A stretch of 64,000 bases of DNA from Streptomyces griseoflavus. GTDB lineage: Bacteria; Actinomycetota; Actinomycetes; Streptomycetales; Streptomycetaceae. Of the stretch, positions 16,601 to 26,369 are shown one piece after another; position 1 is the stretch's first letter; each line of letters opens with the position of its first letter. Under the pieces are notes generated by a model. The model was not told the DNA's origin and searched no databases. It saw nothing but the letters and a program-made list of their open reading frames with translations. The stretch lies in assembly GCF_014649995.1 (NCBI RefSeq), contig NZ_BMUC01000012.1, positions 113,719 through 177,718 of the forward strand, read 5' to 3'. Position numbers and translations under genes: made by a program.

Positions 16601-18217
16601 TCACTTCCTGTCGAGCAGGTTCTGGACGTTCGCGCGGACCTCGTCCGTGGCCAGGCCCCGGATCGTGAGCGTGGTGCGGCGACGCAGCACGTCGTCCGCG
16701 GTCTCGGCCCACTCGTGGTCCCGGGCCCAGACGACCTGCGCCCAGATCTCCGGGGCGTCCGGGTGGACGCGCCGGGCCAGCGCCGGGTCCTCGTTCGCCA
16801 GGCGGGCGATGTCGAAGGCCAGCGAGCCGTAGTGGGTCGCCAGGTGCCGGGCGGTGTCCGCCGCCATGCGGGGGCCGGGCGCCGGGCCGTCGACCAGCAG
16901 CCGGTGCGCCACCGCGCGGGGGTTGGCCACACCCGGCAGCGGCAGCTTCTTCGGCAGTGAGGAGATCGGCTCCAGGTCCTCACCCAGCGGGTGCCCGGGC
17001 AGCTCCTGGAGCTTGCGCATCACCGTGCGCCCGATGTGGCGGAACGTGGTCCACTTGCCGCCCGCGACGGACAGCATCCCGCCCCGGCCCTCGGTGACGA
17101 CCGTCTCCCGCTTCGCCTTGGCGGTGTCGCCGGGGCCGCCCGGCAGCACCCGCAGGCCGGCGAAGGCGTACGTGATCAGGTCACGGTGCAGCTGCTGGTC
17201 GCGGATGGAGAACGCGGCCTCGTCGAGTATCTGCGCGGTGTCCTTCTCGGTGACCGCGACGTCCGCCGGGTCGCCCTCGAACTCCTCGTCGGTGGTGCCG
17301 AGCAGCAGCATGTCCTCCCAGGGGAGGGCGAAGGTGATCCGGTACTTGTCGATCGGCGTGGCCAGCGCGGCCTTCCACGGGGAGGTGCGCTTCAGGACCA
17401 GGTGCGCGCCCTTCGACAGGCGGATGGACGGCGCGGCCTCCGGGTCCTCCATCCGGCGCAGGTGGTCGACCCAGGGGCCGGTCGCGTTCAGCACCAGACG
17501 GGCGTTGACGCCGAACTCGTCGCCCGAGAGCCGGTCGCGCAGCTCGGCGCCGGTGACCCGGCCCCGGGTGAAGCGCAGCCCGGTCACCTCGGCGTGGTTG
17601 AGGACGACGGCGCCGGACTCGGCGGCCGCGCGGACCGTCATCAGCGCCATCCGCGCGTCGTTCATCTGGTCGTCGCCGTACACGGCCACGGCCTTGAGGT
17701 TGTCGGTGCGCAGCTCCGGCACGTCCTGCGCGGCCTTGGCCGGCGACAGCAGGTGCCCGACGCCGTCGCCGAAGGCGGACAGCGCCGAGTACGCGAAGAC
17801 ACCGGCCCCGAGCTTCGCCGCGCCGTGCGGCCCGCCCTTGTACACGGGGAGGTAGAACGTGAGCGGGTTCGCCAGGTGGGGAGCCACCTGACGGGAGACG
17901 GCGCGGCGCTCGAAGTGATTCTCCGCCACCAGCTTCACCGCACCGGTCTGCAGGTAGCGCAGACCGCCGTGGAGCAGCTTGGAGGAGGCGGAGGAGGTGG
18001 CGCCGGCGAAGTCACCGGCGTCCACCAGAGCCACCCTGAGGCCGGACTGCGCGGCGTGCCAGGCGGTGGAGATGCCCAGGATGCCGCCGCCGATCACGAG
18101 AAGGTCGTACGACGCCTTGGAAAGCTGCTCCCGGGTCTCGGCGCGGCTCGGGTTGGAGCCGGACGCCGGGCGCGTCCCCAGGGCAGGCACGGACTGCAGG
18201 GTGGACTGGCTGGTCAT
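16601..18217 (-). CDS. glpD: glycerol-3-phosphate dehydrogenase (FAD)
   Basis: A 538-residue flavoprotein (gylB of the Streptomyces gyl operon) that oxidises sn-glycerol 3-phosphate to dihydroxyacetone phosphate and passes electrons to the quinone pool at the inner face of the membrane. The FAD dinucleotide fold is YDLLVIGGGILGISTAWHAAQSGLRVALVDAGDFAGATSSASSKLLHGGLRYL (about 36-88). Also seen are the substrate/FAD segment LNATGPWVDHLR and C-terminal MLSVAGGKWTTFRHIG. The length is typical. It lies 8 bp after glpK, so it is cotranscribed as the last gene of glpFKD. Confidence 0.95.
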   Translation of the reverse strand: MTSQSTLQSVPALGTRPASGSNPSRAETREQLSKASYDLLVIGGGILGISTAWHAAQSGLRVALVDAGDFAGATSSASSKLLHGGLRYLQTGAVKLVAENHFERRAVSRQVAPHLANPLTFYLPVYKGGPHGAAKLGAGVFAYSALSAFGDGVGHLLSPAKAAQDVPELRTDNLKAVAVYGDDQMNDARMALMTVRAAAESGAVVLNHAEVTGLRFTRGRVTGAELRDRLSGDEFGVNARLVLNATGPWVDHLRRMEDPEAAPSIRLSKGAHLVLKRTSPWKAALATPIDKYRITFALPWEDMLLLGTTDEEFEGDPADVAVTEKDTAQILDEAAFSIRDQQLHRDLITYAFAGLRVLPGGPGDTAKAKRETVVTEGRGGMLSVAGGKWTTFRHIGRTVMRKLQELPGHPLGEDLEPISSLPKKLPLPGVANPRAVAHRLLVDGPAPGPRMAADTARHLATHYGSLAFDIARLANEDPALARRVHPDAPEIWAQVVWARDHEWAETADDVLRRRTTLTIRGLATDEVRANVQNLLDRK

Positions 18218-18225
18218 GGCGGTTC

Positions 18226-19764
18226 TTACTCCTCGTCCTCGAGCCAGCCCATGGTCCGCTCGACGGCCTTGAGCCAGCTCTTGTACTCACGGTCGCGGGT
18301 CTCCGCGTCCATGCGGGGGGTCCACTCGGCGGCCCGCCGCCAGTTGGCGCGCAGGTCGTCGGTGCTGTTCCAGAAGCCGACGGCCAGGCCGGCGGCGTAG
18401 GCGGCGCCGAGGCAGGTGGTCTCGGCGACCATCGGGCGCACCACGGGGGCGTCCAGGAAGTCCGAGAGCGTCTGCATCAGCAGGTTGTTGGAGGTCATGC
18501 CGCCGTCGACCTTGAGGGCGGTGAGCTCCACACCGGAGTCCTTGGTCATGGCGTCCGCGATCTCCCGCGTCTGCCAGGCGGTGGCCTCCAGCACGGCGCG
18601 CGCGAGGTGCGCCTTGGTCACGTACCGGGTCAGGCCGGCGATCACACCGCGGGCGTCGGAGCGCCAGTACGGGGCGAACAGGCCGGAGAAGGCCGGGACG
18701 AAGTAGGCGCCGCCGTTGTCCTCGACGGAGAGCGCGAGGGTCTCGATCTCGGCGGCGGTGGAGATCAGGCCCATCTGGTCGCGCATCCACTGCACCAGCG
18801 AACCGGTGACGGCGATCGAGCCCTCCAGGGCGTAGACCGTGTCCTGGTCGCCGATCTTGTAGCCGACGGTGGTCAGCAGGCCGCTGTAGGAGTTGATGAT
18901 CTTGTCACCGGTGTTCATGACCATGAAGGTGCCGGTGCCGTACGTGGACTTGGTCTCGCCCTCGGCGAAGCAGGTCTGGCCGAACAGCGCCGCCTGCTGG
19001 TCGCCCAGCGCGGAGGCGACGGGGATGCCGCCGAGCAGGTCGCCCAGCTTGCCGCCCTTGATCTCGCCGTAGACCTCGGCGGAGGAGCGGATCTCGGGCA
19101 GCATCGCGGTGGGAACGCCGATGGACTCGGCGATCCTCTCGTCCCACTGCATGGTGTGCAGGTTCATCAGCATCGTGCGGGAGGCGTTGGTGACGTCGGT
19201 GACGTGGTGACCGCCCTCGACACCGCCGGTGAGGTTCCAGATGACCCATGTGTCCATGGTGCCGAAGAGGATGTCGCCGGCCTCGGCGCGCTCCTTGAGG
19301 CCGTCCACGTTGTCGAGCAGCCAGCGGGCCTTCGGACCGGCGAAGTAGGAGGCGAGGGGGAGACCGGTCTCGCGGCGGAAGCGGTCCTGGCCCACGTTGC
19401 GGCCGAGTTCGCGGCAGAGGGCGTCGGTGCGGGTGTCCTGCCAGACGATGGCGTTGTGGACGGGCTCGCCGGTGTTCCTGTCCCACAGCACGGTGGTCTC
19501 GCGCTGGTTGGTGATGCCGATGGCCTTGATGTCGTCGCGGGTGATGCCGGCCTTCTCGATGGCCCCGGCGACGACCTCCTGCACGTTGGTCCAGATCTCG
19601 GTGGCGTCGTGTTCGACCCAGCCCGGCTTGGGGAAGATCTGCTCGTGCTCCTTCTGGTCGACGGAGACGATGCGGCCGTCGCGGTCGAAGACGATGCAGC
19701 GGGAGGAGGTGGTGCCCTGGTCGATGGCGGCGATGAAGGGGCCGGCGGTGTGGGCGTCGGTCAC
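18226..19764 (-). CDS. glpK: glycerol kinase
   Basis: A 512-residue FGGY-family kinase (gylA) that phosphorylates glycerol to sn-glycerol 3-phosphate. Seen: phosphate loop [15 protein letters not shown] (about 15-29), [27 protein letters not shown] (glycerol contacts), [15 protein letters not shown] and [15 protein letters not shown] (adenosine region). GTG 19762-19764 is chosen: it has CCAGGAG upstream and starts where family similarity starts, although the frame stays open further up. It is the middle gene of the gyl operon, 84 bp after glpF. Confidence 0.96.
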   Translation of the reverse strand: MTDAHTAGPFIAAIDQGTTSSRCIVFDRDGRIVSVDQKEHEQIFPKPGWVEHDATEIWTNVQEVVAGAIEKAGITRDDIKAIGITNQRETTVLWDRNTGEPVHNAIVWQDTRTDALCRELGRNVGQDRFRRETGLPLASYFAGPKARWLLDNVDGLKERAEAGDILFGTMDTWVIWNLTGGVEGGHHVTDVTNASRTMLMNLHTMQWDERIAESIGVPTAMLPEIRSSAEVYGEIKGGKLGDLLGGIPVASALGDQQAALFGQTCFAEGETKSTYGTGTFMVMNTGDKIINSYSGLLTTVGYKIGDQDTVYALEGSIAVTGSLVQWMRDQMGLISTAAEIETLALSVEDNGGAYFVPAFSGLFAPYWRSDARGVIAGLTRYVTKAHLARAVLEATAWQTREIADAMTKDSGVELTALKVDGGMTSNNLLMQTLSDFLDAPVVRPMVAETTCLGAAYAAGLAVGFWNSTDDLRANWRRAAEWTPRMDAETRDREYKSWLKAVERTMGWLEDEE

Positions 19765-19848
19765 GGTGTGCTCCTGGGGTGTTCCATGCGTACGGGGCTG
19801 TGTGTGCGGCGCTTCTACAAGGTTCGCGCTTCGCGTCGATCCGGTCAC

Positions 19849-20643
19849 CTATGCGATGGCGAGGTTGTAGAAACCGGCTGCGAGGGCACCGCCGACCAGC
19901 GGGCCGGCCACCGGGATCCAGGCGTAGGACCAGTCCGAGCCGCCCTTGTTGGGCAGCGGCAGCAGCGCGTGCACGATGCGCGGACCGAGGTCACGGGCCG
20001 GGTTGATCGCGTAACCGGTCGGGCCGCCCAGCGACAGACCGATCGAGACCACCACGAGGGCCGTGATCAGGCCGCCGAGCACGCCGAGGCCGTTGCCCGC
20101 GTCGTTCAGGCCCTGGGTGAGGATGGCGAGCAGCAGCACGAACGTGCCGATGATCTCCGTGGCGAGGTTCTGCACCGTGTGCCGGATCTCCGGACCGGTG
20201 GAGAAGATGCCGAGCACGGGGCCCGCGCCCTTCTCCTGCGCCTCGACGGACTTGGCGGCGGTGTCCTGTGCGCCCGGACCGCCGACGATCTCCCTGTCGG
20301 TGAGGTGGGCCTGGAACTGGCCGTAGTAGGCGATCCAGACGAGCGTCGCGCCGATCATCGCGCCGAGGAGCTCGCCGGCGAAGTAGGTCGGAACGTTGCT
20401 CCACTCGCCGTCCTTGACGGCGAGCGCCACGGTCACGGCCGGGTTGAGGTGGGCGCCGGAGAGCGGCCCCGCTATGTACACCGCCGTCATGACGGCGAAG
20501 CCCCACCCGAAGGCGATGGCCAGCCAGCCGGCGTTGCGGGCCTTGGAGGCCTTGAGCGTCACGGCGGCACACACACCGCCGCCGAGCAGGATGAGTATGG
20601 CGGTACCGATGGTCTCGCCGATGAAGATGTCGGAGCTGGACAC
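19849..20643 (-). CDS. glpF: glycerol uptake facilitator (aquaglyceroporin)
   Basis: A 264-residue MIP-family channel (gylC). Six membrane helices are visible with the two half-helix signatures [11 protein letters not shown] (about residue 70) and [12 protein letters not shown] (about 205). The N-terminal segment is [23 protein letters not shown]. The Asp after the second NPA-type motif (NPARD) is the glycerol-facilitator rather than water-channel form. GTG 20641-20643 follows AAAGGAGT. It is the first gene of glpFKD, with an operator-like palindrome about 130 bp upstream. Confidence 0.95.
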   Translation of the reverse strand: MSSSDIFIGETIGTAILILLGGGVCAAVTLKASKARNAGWLAIAFGWGFAVMTAVYIAGPLSGAHLNPAVTVALAVKDGEWSNVPTYFAGELLGAMIGATLVWIAYYGQFQAHLTDREIVGGPGAQDTAAKSVEAQEKGAGPVLGIFSTGPEIRHTVQNLATEIIGTFVLLLAILTQGLNDAGNGLGVLGGLITALVVVSIGLSLGGPTGYAINPARDLGPRIVHALLPLPNKGGSDWSYAWIPVAGPLVGGALAAGFYNLAIA

Positions 20644-20769
20644 CCGCGACTCCTTTGTCCTTCGTCCAGGGAAGCCGACCCCCGGGTCCCACCGGGGATT
20701 GGCGCCCTCAGGGGTGAGAGCGATGCCGGCCCTTGGCGTTGTCACACTCTAGCGCGTATTACCGGTAGG

Positions 20770-20788
20770 TGTTCGACAATGCCGACCG
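20770..20788. promoter_or_regulatory. candidate GylR operator upstream of glpF
   Basis: TGTTCGACA-A-TGCCGACCG matches the perfect palindrome before gylR (21795-21813) at 16 of 19 positions. It lies about 20 bp upstream of the TAGAGT -10-like box. Binding would place an IclR-type repressor at the gyl promoter. Confidence 0.6.
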
Positions 20789-20932
20789 ATGGACGGGAGT
20801 CTTGCCCGGCGTCACGTATGCGTCAAGAGTTTGGTTGCGACAAGCGCGATCGTTATGGAGCGTCCCGTGCTGTCGATCTTCGTGACGGTTCCGTCCCCCC
20901 GGATCCCGTATGACCGGGCCCGGGAACGGGCT

Positions 20933-20964
20933 GGGACCGGGACGCCGTGCGGCGCCCCGGTCCC
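20933..20964 (-). terminator. terminator of gylR
   Basis: A 14-bp stem with one mismatch: GGGACCGGGACGCC (20933-20946) with GGCGCCCCGGTCCC (20951-20964), loop GTGC. Confidence 0.7.
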
Positions 20965-20977
20965 CCATGCCCCGAAT

Positions 20978-21742
20978 TCAGAAGCGCCCGGCGCCCAGAT
21001 CCCGCGACACCGCGCGGGCGCAGTCACGTACCGCCGCGATCAGCTCGGGCCGCAGCTCGCCGTCCCGGCGCAGCCGCTCCACCGCGCCCGCGATGCCCAC
21101 CGCGCCCACCGGCATGCGGCGCCGGTCGTGGATGGGGGCGGCCAGGGAGGCGACGCCCTCCCAGGTCTCCTCCACGTCCGCCGCGTACCCCCGCGCGCGG
21201 GTGAGGTAGAGGAGGTGCTCGAAGGCGTCGAGGTCGCACACGGTGCGGTCGGTGAAGGCCTTGCGGTCGGCCTCCACGGCCTCGCTGTGGGCCACCGGGT
21301 CGTAGGCCGAGAGCACTTTGCCCAGGGCGGTGGAGTGCAGCGGCTGCATGGCCCCGATCTCCAGGACCTGCCGGCTGTCGTCGGGCCGGAAGACGTGGTG
21401 CACGATCAGCACGCCCTGCTGGTGCAGCACGCCCAGGTAGACGCTCTCGCCGCTGGAGCGGGCCAGGTCGTCCGTCCACACCAGGGCGCGCGCCCGCAGC
21501 TCGTGCACGTCGAGGTAGGTGGTGCCCAGGCGCAGCAGCTCGGCGCCCAGCTGGTAGCGCCCCGAGGCGTCGTCCTGCTCCACGAAGCCCTCGTGCTGGA
21601 GGGTGCGCAGGATGCCGTGGGCGGTGCCCTTGGCGAGGCCCAGCGACGAGGCGATGTCCGACAGGCCGAGGCGTCGCTCGCCGCCCGCGAGCAGCCGCAG
21701 CATGGCCGCCGCCCGCTCGAGCGACTGGATGTTCCGTGCCAT
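20978..21742 (-). CDS. gylR: IclR-family repressor of the glycerol operon
   Basis: A 254-residue IclR-family regulator, the length known for GylR, which represses gylCAB and its own gene in S. coelicolor; glycerol or glycerol 3-phosphate relieves repression. Seen: N-terminal winged helix (IQSLERAAAMLRLLAGGERRLGLSDIASSLGLAKGTAHGILRTLQHEGFVEQ, about 5-56) and the IclR effector domain (LHSTALGKVLSAY, GYAADVEETWEGVASLAAPIHD, VGAVGIAGAVERL). It is followed by its own terminator and preceded by a perfect palindrome. Confidence 0.95.
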   Translation of the reverse strand: MARNIQSLERAAAMLRLLAGGERRLGLSDIASSLGLAKGTAHGILRTLQHEGFVEQDDASGRYQLGAELLRLGTTYLDVHELRARALVWTDDLARSSGESVYLGVLHQQGVLIVHHVFRPDDSRQVLEIGAMQPLHSTALGKVLSAYDPVAHSEAVEADRKAFTDRTVCDLDAFEHLLYLTRARGYAADVEETWEGVASLAAPIHDRRRMPVGAVGIAGAVERLRRDGELRPELIAAVRDCARAVSRDLGAGRF

Positions 21743-21794
21743 CGCCGTACTGCCTCCGTCCCCTTCGACCGCCGACTCGCGCCGCCGATGCCGC

Positions 21795-21813
21795 TGTTCG
21801 GCAATGCCGAACA
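21795..21813. promoter_or_regulatory. candidate GylR autoregulatory operator
   Basis: A perfect 9-1-9 inverted repeat, TGTTCGGCA-A-TGCCGAACA, centred about 60 bp upstream of the gylR start and near-identical to the site before glpF. The remaining spacer to metH (to 22037) has a -10-like TACCCT (21944-21949) for metH and a leader of about 80 nt. I could not find a conserved B12, SAM or SAH riboswitch core in it. Confidence 0.65.
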
Positions 21814-22037
21814 CTACCGGTCGCTGTCGACCTCTCGCCAACGGTCGGCCGTGATCGGTTCCCCGACTCCCGCCCCCCGCACCGTGTTCCGGCCATCATC
21901 GTCCGCCCCGTGGACTCCCCGAACATCAGGGCGCGGTCCCGGCTACCCTGACGGCGTGCGCTCTGCCGGGAAGCGGAACGGAAGCTTGCCGGACAGCCGC
22001 AAAGCCGACAGCCGTCGCACCTGAGGGAGCCCCATTC

Positions 22038-25000
22038 ATGGCCTCGTCGCCGCTGACCCCTTCCGCCGACAGCCGGACCCGTGCGTCCGCGCTCCGTGAG
22101 GCACTCGCCACCCGTGTGGTGGTCGCCGACGGAGCGATGGGCACCATGCTCCAGGCCCAGGACCCCACCCTCGAGGACTTCCAGAACCTCGAGGGCTGCA
22201 ACGAGATCCTGAACCTGACGCGCCCGGACATCGTCCGTTCGGTCCATTCGGAGTACTTCGCCGCCGGAGTCGACTGCGTCGAGACCAACACCTTCGGCGC
22301 CAACCTCACCGCCCTGGGCGAGTACGACATCGCCGAACGCGTCACCGAACTGTCCGAGGCGGGCGCCCGCATCGCCCGCGAGACGGCGGACGAGTTCGCC
22401 GCGCGGGACGGACGGCCCCGCTGGGTCCTGGGGTCCATGGGCCCGGGCACCAAGCTGCCCACCCTCGGCCACACCACGTTCACCGCCATCCGCGACGCCT
22501 ACCAGCAGAACGCCGAGGGCCTGCTCGCGGGCGGCGCGGACGCGCTGCTGGTGGAGACGACGCAGGACCTGCTGCAGACCAAGGCGTCCGTCGTCGCCGC
22601 CCGCCGGGCGATGGAGATCGCCGGATTCGAGGTCCCGCTGATCGTGTCGGTCACGGTCGAGACGACCGGCACCATGCTGCTCGGCTCGGAGATCGGCGCG
22701 GCGCTGACCGCCCTGGAGCCCCTCGGCATCGACATGATCGGCCTGAACTGCGCCACCGGGCCCGCCGAGATGAGCGAGCACCTGCGGTACCTGGCCCGCC
22801 ACTCCCGTGTCCGGCTGTCGTGCATGCCGAACGCCGGCCTGCCCGAGCTCACCAAGGACGGCGCGCACTACCCGCTGTCCGCGGGCGAGCTGGCGGACGC
22901 CCAGGAGACCTTCGTACGCGACTACGGCCTGTCCCTGGTGGGCGGCTGCTGCGGCACCACGCCCGAGCACCTGCGCCGGCTCGTGGAGCGGGTGCACGAC
23001 ATGACCCCGGCCGAGCGCGACCCCCGCCCGGAGCCGGGCGCCGCCTCCCTCTACCAGACGGTCCCCTTCCGGCAGGACACCTCGTACCTGGCGATCGGCG
23101 AGCGGACCAACGCCAACGGTTCGAAGAAGTTCCGTGAGGCGATGCTGGAGGGCCGCTGGGACGACTGCGTGGAGATGGCCCGCGACCAGATCCGCGAGGG
23201 CGCCCACATGCTCGACCTGTGCGTCGACTACGTCGGCCGGGACGGCGTGGCCGACATGGCGGAACTCGCCGGCCGGTTCGCGACCGCCTCCACCCTGCCG
23301 ATCGTGCTGGACTCCACGGAGGTCGACGTCCTGCGGGCAGGCCTGGAGAAGCTCGGCGGCCGCGCCGTGATCAACTCCGTGAACTACGAGGACGGGGACG
23401 GACCCGACTCCCGCTTCGCCCGCGTCACGCAGCTCGCGCGGGAGCACGGGGCCGCCCTGATCGCGCTGACCATCGACGAGGTGGGGCAGGCGCGCACCGC
23501 CGAGAAGAAGGTGGAGATCGCCGAACGGCTGATCGACGACCTGACCGGCAACTGGGGCATCCGCGAGGAGGACATCCTCGTCGACTGCCTGACCTTCACG
23601 ATCTGCACCGGTCAGGAGGAGTCCCGCAAGGACGGTCTGGCCACCCTCGAGGGCATCCGCCTGCTGAAGGAACGCCACCCGAAGGTGCAGACCACCCTCG
23701 GTCTGTCCAACATCTCCTTCGGCCTGAACCCGGCCGCCCGCATCCTGCTGAACTCCGTCTTCCTGGACGAGTGCGTCAAGGCGGGCCTGGACTCGGCGAT
23801 CGTGCACGCGTCGAAGATCCTGCCCATCGCCCGGTTCAGCGAGGAGGAGGTCACCACCGCCCTCGACCTCATCCACGACCGGCGCCGCGAGGGCTACGAC
23901 CCGCTCCAGAAGCTCATGCAGCTCTTCGAGGGCGCCACCGCCAAGTCGCTGAAGGCCGGCAAGGCCGAGGAACTGGCCGCCCTGCCGCTGGAGGAGCGCC
24001 TCAAGCGCCGCATCATCGACGGCGAGCGCAACGGCCTGGAGGCCGACCTCGACGAGGCCCTGGAGACCCGCAGGGCCCTGGACATCGTCAACGACACCCT
24101 CCTGGACGGCATGAAGGTGGTCGGTGAGCTGTTCGGCTCCGGCCAGATGCAGCTGCCCTTCGTGCTCCAGTCCGCCGAGGTGATGAAGAACGCGGTGGCA
24201 CACCTCGAACCGCACATGGAGAAGACCGACGAGGCCGGCAAGGGCACCATCGTGCTGGCCACCGTCCGCGGCGACGTGCACGACATCGGCAAGAACCTCG
24301 TCGACATCATCCTGTCGAACAACGGCTACAACGTCGTCAACCTGGGCATCAAGCAGCCCGTCTCCGCGATCCTGGACGCCGCCGACCAGCACAAGGCCGA
24401 CGTCATCGGCATGTCCGGCCTCCTGGTCAAGTCGACCGTGATCATGAAGGAGAACCTCGAGGAGCTCAACCAGCGAGGGCTGGCGGCCGACTACCCGGTC
24501 ATCCTCGGCGGCGCCGCCCTCACCCGCGCCTACGTCGAACAGGACCTGCACGAGATCTACCAGGGCGAGGTCCGCTACGCCCGGGATGCCTTCGAGGGCC
24601 TGCGCCTGATGGACGCCCTGATCGGCATCAAGCGCGGCGTCCCCGGCGCCCAGCTGCCCGAACTCAGGCAGCGCCGGGTCCGCGCGGCCACCGTGGAGAT
24701 CGAGGAGCGTCCCGAGGAGGGGCACGTCCGCTCCGACGTCGCCACCGACAACCCGGTCCCCGCCCCGCCCTTCTGGGGCACCCGCGTGATCAAGGGCATC
24801 CAGCTCAAGGAGTACGCGAGCTGGCTCGACGAGGGCGCCCTCTTCAAGGGGCAGTGGGGTCTGAAGCAGGCCCGCACCGGCGACGGACCGACGTACGAGG
24901 AGCTCGTCGAGACCGAGGGCCGGCCGAGGCTGCGCGGGCTGCTCGACCGGCTCCAGACGGACAACCTGCTGGAGGCGGCCGTGGTCTACGGCTACTTCCC

Positions 25001-25550
25001 GTGCGTCTCCAAGGACGACGACCTGATCGTCCTGGACGAGCAGGGCAACGAGCGCACCCGCTTCACCTTCCCGCGCCAGCGCCGCGGCCGCCGCCTGTGC
25101 CTGGCGGACTTCTTCCGCCCGGAGGAGTCCGGCGAGACCGACGTCGTGGGCTTCCAGGTCGTCACCGTCGGCTCCCGCATCGGCGAGGAGACCGCGCGGA
25201 TGTTCGCGGCCGACGCCTACCGCGACTACCTCGAACTGCACGGGCTGTCCGTGCAGCTGGCCGAGGCGCTCGCCGAGTACTGGCACGCGCGGGTCCGCTC
25301 CGAGCTGGGCTTCGAGGGCGAGGACCCGGCCGCCATGGAGGACATGTTCGCCCTGAAGTACCGGGGCGCCCGCTTCTCCCTCGGCTACGGCGCCTGCCCG
25401 GACCTGGAGGACCGCGCCAAGATCGCCGCGCTGCTCGAGCCGGAGCGCATCGGCGTCCAGCTCTCCGAGGAGTTCCAGCTGCACCCCGAACAGTCCACCG
25501 ACGCCATCGTGATCCACCACCCGGAGGCCAAGTACTTCAACGCCCGCTGA
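22038..25550 (+). CDS. metH: cobalamin-dependent methionine synthase
   Basis: A 1170-residue four-module enzyme that transfers the methyl group of 5-methyltetrahydrofolate to homocysteine through bound cobalamin. Homocysteine domain: zinc ligands Cys238 (GLNCATGP), Cys304 and Cys305 (GGCCGTTPEH). Pterin domain follows from about 340 (YLAIGERTNANGSKKF). B12 domain: DVHDIGKN with lower-axial His748, then GMSGLLVKSTVIMKENLEELN. The C-terminal SAM-binding reactivation domain (about 880-1170) contains RRGRRLCLADFF and RFSLGYGACPDLEDR. All key residues are intact. ATG 22038 has GAGGGAG upstream. It is divergent from gylR. Confidence 0.97.
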   Translation: MASSPLTPSADSRTRASALREALATRVVVADGAMGTMLQAQDPTLEDFQNLEGCNEILNLTRPDIVRSVHSEYFAAGVDCVETNTFGANLTALGEYDIAERVTELSEAGARIARETADEFAARDGRPRWVLGSMGPGTKLPTLGHTTFTAIRDAYQQNAEGLLAGGADALLVETTQDLLQTKASVVAARRAMEIAGFEVPLIVSVTVETTGTMLLGSEIGAALTALEPLGIDMIGLNCATGPAEMSEHLRYLARHSRVRLSCMPNAGLPELTKDGAHYPLSAGELADAQETFVRDYGLSLVGGCCGTTPEHLRRLVERVHDMTPAERDPRPEPGAASLYQTVPFRQDTSYLAIGERTNANGSKKFREAMLEGRWDDCVEMARDQIREGAHMLDLCVDYVGRDGVADMAELAGRFATASTLPIVLDSTEVDVLRAGLEKLGGRAVINSVNYEDGDGPDSRFARVTQLAREHGAALIALTIDEVGQARTAEKKVEIAERLIDDLTGNWGIREEDILVDCLTFTICTGQEESRKDGLATLEGIRLLKERHPKVQTTLGLSNISFGLNPAARILLNSVFLDECVKAGLDSAIVHASKILPIARFSEEEVTTALDLIHDRRREGYDPLQKLMQLFEGATAKSLKAGKAEELAALPLEERLKRRIIDGERNGLEADLDEALETRRALDIVNDTLLDGMKVVGELFGSGQMQLPFVLQSAEVMKNAVAHLEPHMEKTDEAGKGTIVLATVRGDVHDIGKNLVDIILSNNGYNVVNLGIKQPVSAILDAADQHKADVIGMSGLLVKSTVIMKENLEELNQRGLAADYPVILGGAALTRAYVEQDLHEIYQGEVRYARDAFEGLRLMDALIGIKRGVPGAQLPELRQRRVRAATVEIEERPEEGHVRSDVATDNPVPAPPFWGTRVIKGIQLKEYASWLDEGALFKGQWGLKQARTGDGPTYEELVETEGRPRLRGLLDRLQTDNLLEAAVVYGYFPCVSKDDDLIVLDEQGNERTRFTFPRQRRGRRLCLADFFRPEESGETDVVGFQVVTVGSRIGEETARMFAADAYRDYLELHGLSVQLAEALAEYWHARVRSELGFEGEDPAAMEDMFALKYRGARFSLGYGACPDLEDRAKIAALLEPERIGVQLSEEFQLHPEQSTDAIVIHHPEAKYFNAR

Positions 25551-25612
25551 GGCGCCGCACAGGCCACATCAGGCATTCCGGGCCCGTACGACGTACACTG
25601 GTCGGTCCACCG

Positions 25613-25643
25613 CAGGCCGGTTCCCCTCGTGGGAACCGGCCTG
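25613..25643 (+). terminator. perfect hairpin between metH and the HAD gene
   Basis: A 13-bp stem, CAGGCCGGTTCCC (25613-25625) and GGGAACCGGCCTG (25631-25643), loop CTCGT. It sits only 10 nt before the AAGGAGG of the next gene. It may terminate metH, or act as a 5' stabiliser or attenuator of the HAD mRNA. Confidence 0.65.
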
Positions 25644-25667
25644 ATCGTCCCTCAAGGAGGTATGTGG

Positions 25668-26369
25668 ATGACCAGTACGGTCCCCGCGCTCGGAACTCTC
25701 ACGGCCGAAGGCTCGGCCCTCCAGGCCGTTCTCCTCGACATGGACGGCACGCTCGTCGACACCGAGGGCTTCTGGTGGGACGTCGAGAAGGAGGTCTTCG
25801 CCTCCCTCGGCCACACCCTCGACGACGCCTGGCGCCATGTCGTGGTCGGCGGCCCCATGACCCGCAGCGCTGGGTTCCTCATCGAGGCGACCGGTGCCGA
25901 CATCCCGCTCCCCGAACTGACGGTGCTGCTCAACGACGGCTTCGAGGAGCGCCTCGACGGCGGTCTGCCGCTGATGCCGGGCGCCGCGCGGCTGCTCGCC
26001 GAACTGTCCGAGTACGAGATCCCCACGGCCCTCGTCTCCGCCTCCCACCGGCGCATCATCGACCGGGTGCTGAAGACGCTGGGCGAACAGCACTTCGCGC
26101 TGTCCGTCGCCGGTGACGAGGTGCCCCGCACCAAACCGCACCCGGACCCCTATCTCGCGGCCGCGGCCGGCCTCGGGGCCGACCCCGTGCGGTGCGCCGT
26201 CGTGGAGGACACCGTCACCGGTGTCACCGCCGCCGAGGCGGCGGGCTGCCAGGTCGTCGCGGTGCCCTCGGTGGGACCGATCACACCGGCCGCGCGGCGG
26301 ACGGTCGTCCCCTCCCTGGAAGTCGTGGACCTGACATTTCTGCACGGTCTGATGACGCACATGGGATAA
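25668..26369 (+). CDS. HAD-superfamily phosphatase
   Basis: A 233-residue phosphatase or phosphoglucomutase-like protein of HAD subfamily IA. Motif I is LLDMDGTLVDTE (nucleophile Asp24, Asp26), motif II is ALVSASH, motif III is the Lys in TKPHPDPY, and motif IV is VVEDTVTGVTAAEAAG. A helical cap lies between motifs I and II. ATG 25668 is preferred over ATG 25662 because it lies 7 nt from AAGGAGG (25654-25660). It follows metH but is separated by a hairpin, so cotranscription is uncertain. Confidence 0.88.
   Translation: MTSTVPALGTLTAEGSALQAVLLDMDGTLVDTEGFWWDVEKEVFASLGHTLDDAWRHVVVGGPMTRSAGFLIEATGADIPLPELTVLLNDGFEERLDGGLPLMPGAARLLAELSEYEIPTALVSASHRRIIDRVLKTLGEQHFALSVAGDEVPRTKPHPDPYLAAAAGLGADPVRCAVVEDTVTGVTAAEAAGCQVVAVPSVGPITPAARRTVVPSLEVVDLTFLHGLMTHMG

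Larger units (their letters stand above)
20644..20977 (-). other. gyl operon promoter region and gylR 3' end
   Basis: 334 bp between glpF and gylR, both leftward. Starting from the glpF side it contains a leader of about 100 nt, a -10-like TAGAGT (20746-20751, minus strand), the operator-like palindrome at 20770-20788, then spacer, and the gylR terminator at 20933-20964. Confidence 0.6.

Noticed and set aside
21950..22037. Possible riboswitch in the metH leader
   Set aside because: Repeats such as ACAGCCG and a few short stems are present, but I could not find the conserved cores of B12, SAM-I/IV or SAH riboswitches. A covariance-model search would be needed.
21024..25520. A 1498-codon open frame on the strand opposite metH
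   Set aside because: It is a composition shadow of metH, whose full domain set is intact on the plus strand. The opposite frame shows Val/Gly/Asp/Ala-rich, motif-free sequence.
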